Assembly (NCBI GenBank): GCA_035079385.1
Contig: JAVHKY010000063.1
Span: forward strand, 1,054,001-1,118,000
Length of the DNA: 64,000 nt
Source of the DNA: Aspidiotus rigidus
Lineage: Eukaryota; Arthropoda; Insecta; Hemiptera; Diaspididae
Direction of reading: 5' to 3'
Both the position numbers and the translations under genes were made by a program. The notes below the pieces were generated by a model. That model searched no databases, was not told the origin of the DNA, and was given only the letters and a program-made list of their open reading frames with translations. Positions 59,880 through 64,000 of the stretch are shown piece by piece (position 1 is the first letter of the stretch; each line of letters starts with the position of its first letter).

Positions 59880-60773
59880 ATGATGCCACGTCCGTGTCGC
59901 GAATCGTATGGGGATCAGAAGCCACCGTATTCGTACATTTCTTTGACTGCCATGGCTATCTGGAGTTCGCCTGAGAAAATGCTACCACTATCTGATATTT
60001 ATAAATTCATCAGCGATAGGTTCCCCTACTACCGTCGCAATACTCAAAGGTGGCAGAATTCGCTTCGGCATAACCTGTCTTTTAACGACTGCTTCGTCAA
60101 AATACCTCGACGTCCCGATCGACCAGGTAAAGGAGCGTACTGGGCTTTACATCCGGCAGCACTCGACATGTTCGAAAATGGCTCGCTGCTACGTCGAAGA
60201 AAACGTTTTAAATTAATGAAGTCCGATAAGGACCTACTAGAAAATGAATTAATCGCTCTGGCTAATATGAACAGGTTCCTCTTCACTCCTATTTCGGATA
60301 GTTCGTCAAGTGGCGTTGTTTCCGTGTGCGCGTCCTTGTCGTCGATATCTAGTCTCTCTCCAGACGTACAAATATCGCCTCCATCTCCGGCCACGAGTCC
60401 TTCAGAAAGTAGTAGTGTCCGAATACCTTCGCAGCCTGATGTCGTAAGACCGAAAAGATCGTTCGATATTGAAAGTCTTATCTCACCAGACCTGCCAGAA
60501 TCCAATGCCAAAAAAGTAGACTTGGAGACGACAGCCGTTGTCGTTGCTGCTGCCGCCGCCGCTGCTAAAGTATTTTCGCCGCTTTATAGTGCCATTAGCG
60601 AACGTTCATCATTAATAAATTCGTGCTTCGAAAGTTCGTCGACGACATTCACACCAACAATACATCATCATTACGATCAACCACTAGCGACTACGTTCCT
60701 GTACGACCATAATCCGTATTTCGAACAGCCGTCAAATTTTTACAAATTGGGGCGAGAGCTTCGAGCAGCGTGA
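59880..60773 (+). CDS. FoxB-type forkhead transcription factor
   Basis: Complete 297-residue, single-exon ORF. The forkhead DNA-binding domain occupies about residues 14-107. The FoxB-type N-terminus (PRP..., [18 protein letters not shown]) is followed by a recognition helix, [13 protein letters not shown] (60-72), and wing residues [16 protein letters not shown], then [16 protein letters not shown] as in FoxB (Drosophila fd96Ca/fd96Cb). Downstream is FDIESLI (195-201), an eh1-like motif that in Fox proteins can recruit Groucho. After it come a Ser/Pro-rich region and an Ala run (223-229). Expected role: nuclear transcriptional regulator in early ectoderm and nervous system. ATG-ATG at the start allows either Met. 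The shorter form begins MPRP as in homologues. A short uORF precedes it. It has no nearby partner gene. Confidence 0.94.
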   Translation: MMPRPCRESYGDQKPPYSYISLTAMAIWSSPEKMLPLSDIYKFISDRFPYYRRNTQRWQNSLRHNLSFNDCFVKIPRRPDRPGKGAYWALHPAALDMFENGSLLRRRKRFKLMKSDKDLLENELIALANMNRFLFTPISDSSSSGVVSVCASLSSISSLSPDVQISPPSPATSPSESSSVRIPSQPDVVRPKRSFDIESLISPDLPESNAKKVDLETTAVVVAAAAAAAKVFSPLYSAISERSSLINSCFESSSTTFTPTIHHHYDQPLATTFLYDHNPYFEQPSNFYKLGRELRAA

Positions 60774-61231
60774 ATACAATTTTGCGATGATGTAATACGC
60801 GCTTATATCTATTTCATAGGTAACTAGAATATAGCATACATCGCGTTGACTATATACATTCGTCAAAAAACTTCTAACGTGATATTAGATATTAGTTCAT
60901 TTTTTGTTCTTGTTTTTATTTTTTTCTCTTTTTCTCCCTCTTCTTCGATGTAATTTTTGATGGTATATTATAGTCTGTCTCTTGAGTACCTATTTTATTG
61001 TACATGTACGCGAAAGTTTTTATATAATTATTCGCATCTCAAGAATTTGTTCTCGATATACTTTGTGTAAGTCGTAAGATCTCCTTGTATACGTTCGTTT
61101 GTTTCATTTTGCGTGTGGTAGCATTCGTATGTTTATAAGGTTCTGTACTATTTATTTTTTTCAAGTTATAGAGAGCTGTTGGTGGGCGTTTGAATAAGAG
61201 AAATGTAGGCTTTATACAGATGGTAAAACCG

Positions 61232-61237
61232 AATAAA
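61232..61237 (+). terminator. Poly(A) signal for the forkhead gene
   Basis: AATAAA, 459 bases after the stop, with AT-rich sequence around it. It is the first AATAAA downstream that I can see, implying a 3' UTR of about 0.47 kb. Confidence 0.6.
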
Positions 61238-61396
61238 GAAAATATAGGCCTACATCTTTCAATTTTATCTCGTTTATGAGTAGACGCAGTCGAAGTTTCT
61301 AGAAAAACAACCTCATTTCAAAAGTTTGAATTAACACATCTAAAATCTCGAAAATACGTTTTTCCGCTCTACGGTTTTGTATGATATTATAATTGA

Positions 61397-61527
61397 ATTA
61401 AATTTACAAACCTCCGCAAGAATTTATTTTTTAAAAATCGAGAACCGTTTGGACTAAGGAGCTCAATCGAAAGCGCTCGGGATTTTTGAAAAATAAATTC
61501 TTGCGGTGGTTTTGAGTTCAATTTAAT
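61397..61527. mobile_element. 131-bp MITE-like inverted repeat
   Basis: AAATTTACAAACCTCCGCAA then GAATTTATTTTTTAAAAATC is inverted at the right around a spacer of about 40 nt, with a small indel between arms. Confidence 0.75.
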
Positions 61528-62060
61528 TACACGAACTTAATATGCATGACGATCATCTTGATGAAGTGTGTATCGCCTCATGATGTTGGTTTAGTTACGA
61601 TTTAGGCTAAAAATACTCGAGCCCAAGGTACGTCTAATAGTGTAAAAGGGAGAAGAACGATATGGAAAATTTTTTCAAAACTTGGGCAAAAATCGATCGT
61701 TTACATTCAAATAAAATTGAATCTCATCCCGATCGATGAAGTTACGAGACGAGTGTATCGTCCAATTGTAAAATAAAAGTTCTCGAGAAGTTAACTGAAA
61801 TACGAAATGCACGATGACTGTTGTATACTATATTTATAGCCTATAGGTTCCTTATTGTGAGATGGAAGATCCAATTTCTTATTCTGCTGAATGGACTAAT
61901 ATAAACGACACCCAGAGACAATATTTGCAGTACGATTTTTTTTTTGTCCCAGTACTTATACGTGTCGACAACATTCTCTGATTTCTTCTCTATTCAAAGA
62001 AATTCTCCAGAGCAAAAATTGTTGGCTTCATATAAAATACTGGAATCGGATGTCTTCTTC

Positions 62061-62449
62061 TTAGTCCGCCCTCTCCGACCGAAGGTTGGCGATCCGCACT
62101 CGAGATACAGCCGCTCTAAATATGTCTGCAGAGGAACAATTATGCCAACGCCGCAGGTCCCTGAGCCATGAGTTTTGACGTCGGCCAATAGATCTCTTCC
62201 CGCTGATTTTTCCTTGTATAATCACCCTCAGGACTTCATATCGTCCACCCCTCATTATGTGTCCGACATAAGAGGTCTTTCTTCGTTTAACTGTCATCAA
62301 TAGTTCTCTCTCCTTATTCATTTGACGGAAAACCTCGGCGTTTGTTATTTTTCGTATCCAAGATATTTTTAGGATCCGTCTATAGAGGAACATTTCAAAG
62401 GCCTCGATTCTTTTCTCCATTGCCTGGTCCACTGTACCAGCTTCTAAAA
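62061..62449 (-). pseudogene. C-terminal fragment of endonuclease-RT non-LTR element
   Basis: Open for about 128 codons: KRIEAFEMFLYRRILKISWI, NAEVFRQM...RELLMTVKRRK, YVGHIMRGGRYEVLRVIIQG, KISGKRSIGRRQNSWLRDLR, ending IANLR. This is the conserved thumb/C-terminal signature of insect 'endonuclease-reverse transcriptase' (RTE-like) elements. No RT palm upstream, so it is 5'-truncated. Confidence 0.85.
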
Positions 62450-62603
62450 CTCAACTCATCGTGGATTTCATGTGACTCACTTTTCAACTCGCAGTATGAT
62501 TTGAATTGTGTGATATTAAACAGGAAGAAAATAAAACGAGGAGATATTCCTACCAATTTACATTGGAAGAAGATTATGGAAAATACGATTACATATATAT
62601 ATA

Positions 62604-63126
62604 CAGTAAAACTTGTCTAAAACGGAACTTGTATTAACCGGAAACCCTGCCATAACGGAAAAAAAATCTTTGGAACGAACAGTTTTTTCATGTAAAATGC
62701 ATCGTATAAGACGAAAAATGCGTAAGACGGAAACCTGTCATAACGGAATCGGTTTTTGGGTCCCTAGAAGTCATTTTCACAATGTTTTCTGCTGCATAAG
62801 ACGGAAATTTGGCCACCCGTAATCTCATGTACGTACTTTCGAAACTTACCCAGGCTCATGCAGGTTCTAGTTGATACCGAGGACACTGTACTATCGAGCT
62901 CTATACAAAGTAATGTTGTTCAAACTAATATTACAAAATACTTTTCAAAAATTAATGTATCGTAGTACAGTACATGCATGTGCATACATTGGGTACTAAA
63001 ATAAATCTCTGCAAGCAGGTACGTTCATTTTTTCTTCTTTTTTTGCCCACTTTATAAAACGGAAACCTACCTTAACGGAAAATTTCACTCGGACCCGTCG
63101 CGTTCCATCTTAGACAGGTTTTACCA
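62604..63126. mobile_element. pogo/Tigger-like non-autonomous element
   Basis: The left end CAGTAAAACTTGTCTAAAAC then GGAA is matched by the inverse right end TTCCATCTTAGACAGGTTTTAC. The final CTG is mutated. Many internal 'taacggaa/aagacggaa' repeats occur. TA precedes the left end. Confidence 0.8.
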
Positions 63127-64000
63127 ATATATATTTTTTCTTATTCCTTTTATGGTAAAATTTCAAATATGAATAAAATTAGAAAATTATGAAGCGGGAT
63201 TCTTATGACAAATCTCATAGCGCGGCAACTTAAGTGTAGCTTAGTTTTACTTGCTACAGATGGAAGTTTACTTTTTACACCAAGCCCACTTGTAAGCATA
63301 GCAAGCTATAAATTTTAGCTACACACAGAAAAGTCCAAGTTGCCGGCACTGACATATCTTAGGATTAGGACTAGAGGCAAATAACGAAGAAAAATTCGTC
63401 TAAAACCAACTTTAGATTCGATCATTCATCGTTTTGAAAGTGTGGAAGCAATATTGCGGTATTTCAATAATGTTATCCCGATTTCGGATGTTTGACGCTA
63501 TTTTGACTGCGAATTTTTACACTTTGACGCTATGCTTTTTAAATGGGGGTTGACACATTATTGACGTAACTGCCCGCGTCCCACCTATTAGAATGTGGGC
63601 AGTTTCGTCAAAAATGCATCAATTTTGCGAATTTTGACAATAAAATGTGTCAATTGACATTAATTTTCGAGATCGCGGTATGTTGTACTGTTTCTGCGTG
63701 TAAAACAATAGATTATCGCCCAGTAATTGCTCAATAAGTCTCGAAATTTAATTAGGTATTTTATTAAACTTCAAGGGCCAGGAAAATAATAATTTTCTCA
63801 TAATCTAATGGTCCAATCTTTCGGTCAATTGTGACTCGTTTCAACATTTTTCATGAATTTCTTTTCTTTTTTCGAATTTTCTAGATCATAGAATACAAAC
63901 TGTTGTAGCACGTCGGTAAGCACAAGTATGTTATGCTTCGTTTTTCTCAAGAATCATAAAATAGATTTTCGAAGTGTTGTCTACTGTTTTTCGTTGTATT
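63127..64000. other. No gene recognised; small hairpins
   Basis: CGGCAACTTAAGTGTAGCT versus AGCTAC...AAGTTGCCG (63224-63347) and ACTGCCC versus GGGCAGT (63570-63606) form inverted pairs. TTGACACATTATTGACG is partly echoed inverted near 63650. I see no coding sequence. Confidence 0.45.

Noticed and set aside
60044..60511. 155-codon ORF opposite the forkhead gene
   Set aside because: An antisense shadow of the conserved coding sequence.

Overview
This is a 64 kb piece of AT-rich animal nuclear DNA. The genes are widely spaced and transposon debris is abundant. The three host genes, the R1-clade and BEL/Pao retroelements and the many small TA- or 8-bp-flanked MITEs point to an arthropod, probably an insect. 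A hemipteran is only a guess. There are no bacterial-type operons, CRISPR arrays or rRNA genes.

Host genes. (1) 6703-7293 (+) encodes a complete canopy-family (saposin-fold, ER-luminal) protein in one exon. (2) 13547-22948 (-) is a complete repulsive guidance molecule (RGM) gene. I assembled three coding exons with GT/AG junctions and matching phases, giving 438 residues with a signal peptide, an N-terminal RGM domain, the GDPH self-cleavage site, a C-terminal RGM domain and a hydrophobic GPI-type tail. Its 7.3 kb second intron holds repeats and two odd short ORFs. (3) 59880-60773 (+) is a single-exon FoxB-type forkhead transcription factor with a Groucho-type (eh1-like) motif and a poly(A) signal about 460 bp downstream. 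These are unrelated developmental or secretory genes and form no common pathway.

Mobile DNA, left to right: 1-6 kb is a cluster of foldbacks and MITEs, including two 135-bp copies of one TA-flanked element. 7.7-8.3 kb, 15.4 kb and 62.6 kb hold pogo/Tigger-like non-autonomous elements. 11.74 kb is a near-perfect 46-bp hairpin. 36.2 kb (with a half copy at 18.9 kb) and 55.2 kb hold hAT-like MITEs with 8-bp target duplications. 41.3-47.2 kb is a BEL/Pao LTR retrotransposon with two LTRs and a 5-bp target duplication, but its PBS-gag-protease-RT(N) block is inverted relative to RT(C)-RNase H-integrase. 48.4-50.6 kb is a 5'-truncated R1-clade non-LTR element embedded between (AAT)n arrays, one of them about 430 bp long. 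Further non-LTR relics lie at 51.6, 57.2-57.9 and 62.1-62.4 kb. Several diverged minisatellite families recur at distant sites.

I found no new multi-gene biological system. The most informative oddity is the internally inverted BEL/Pao element. It has a tRNA-Phe-type primer-binding sequence at both ends of the inverted block, and one junction falls where copying of the tRNA primer normally stops. This suggests a reverse-transcription accident rather than a chromosomal inversion.
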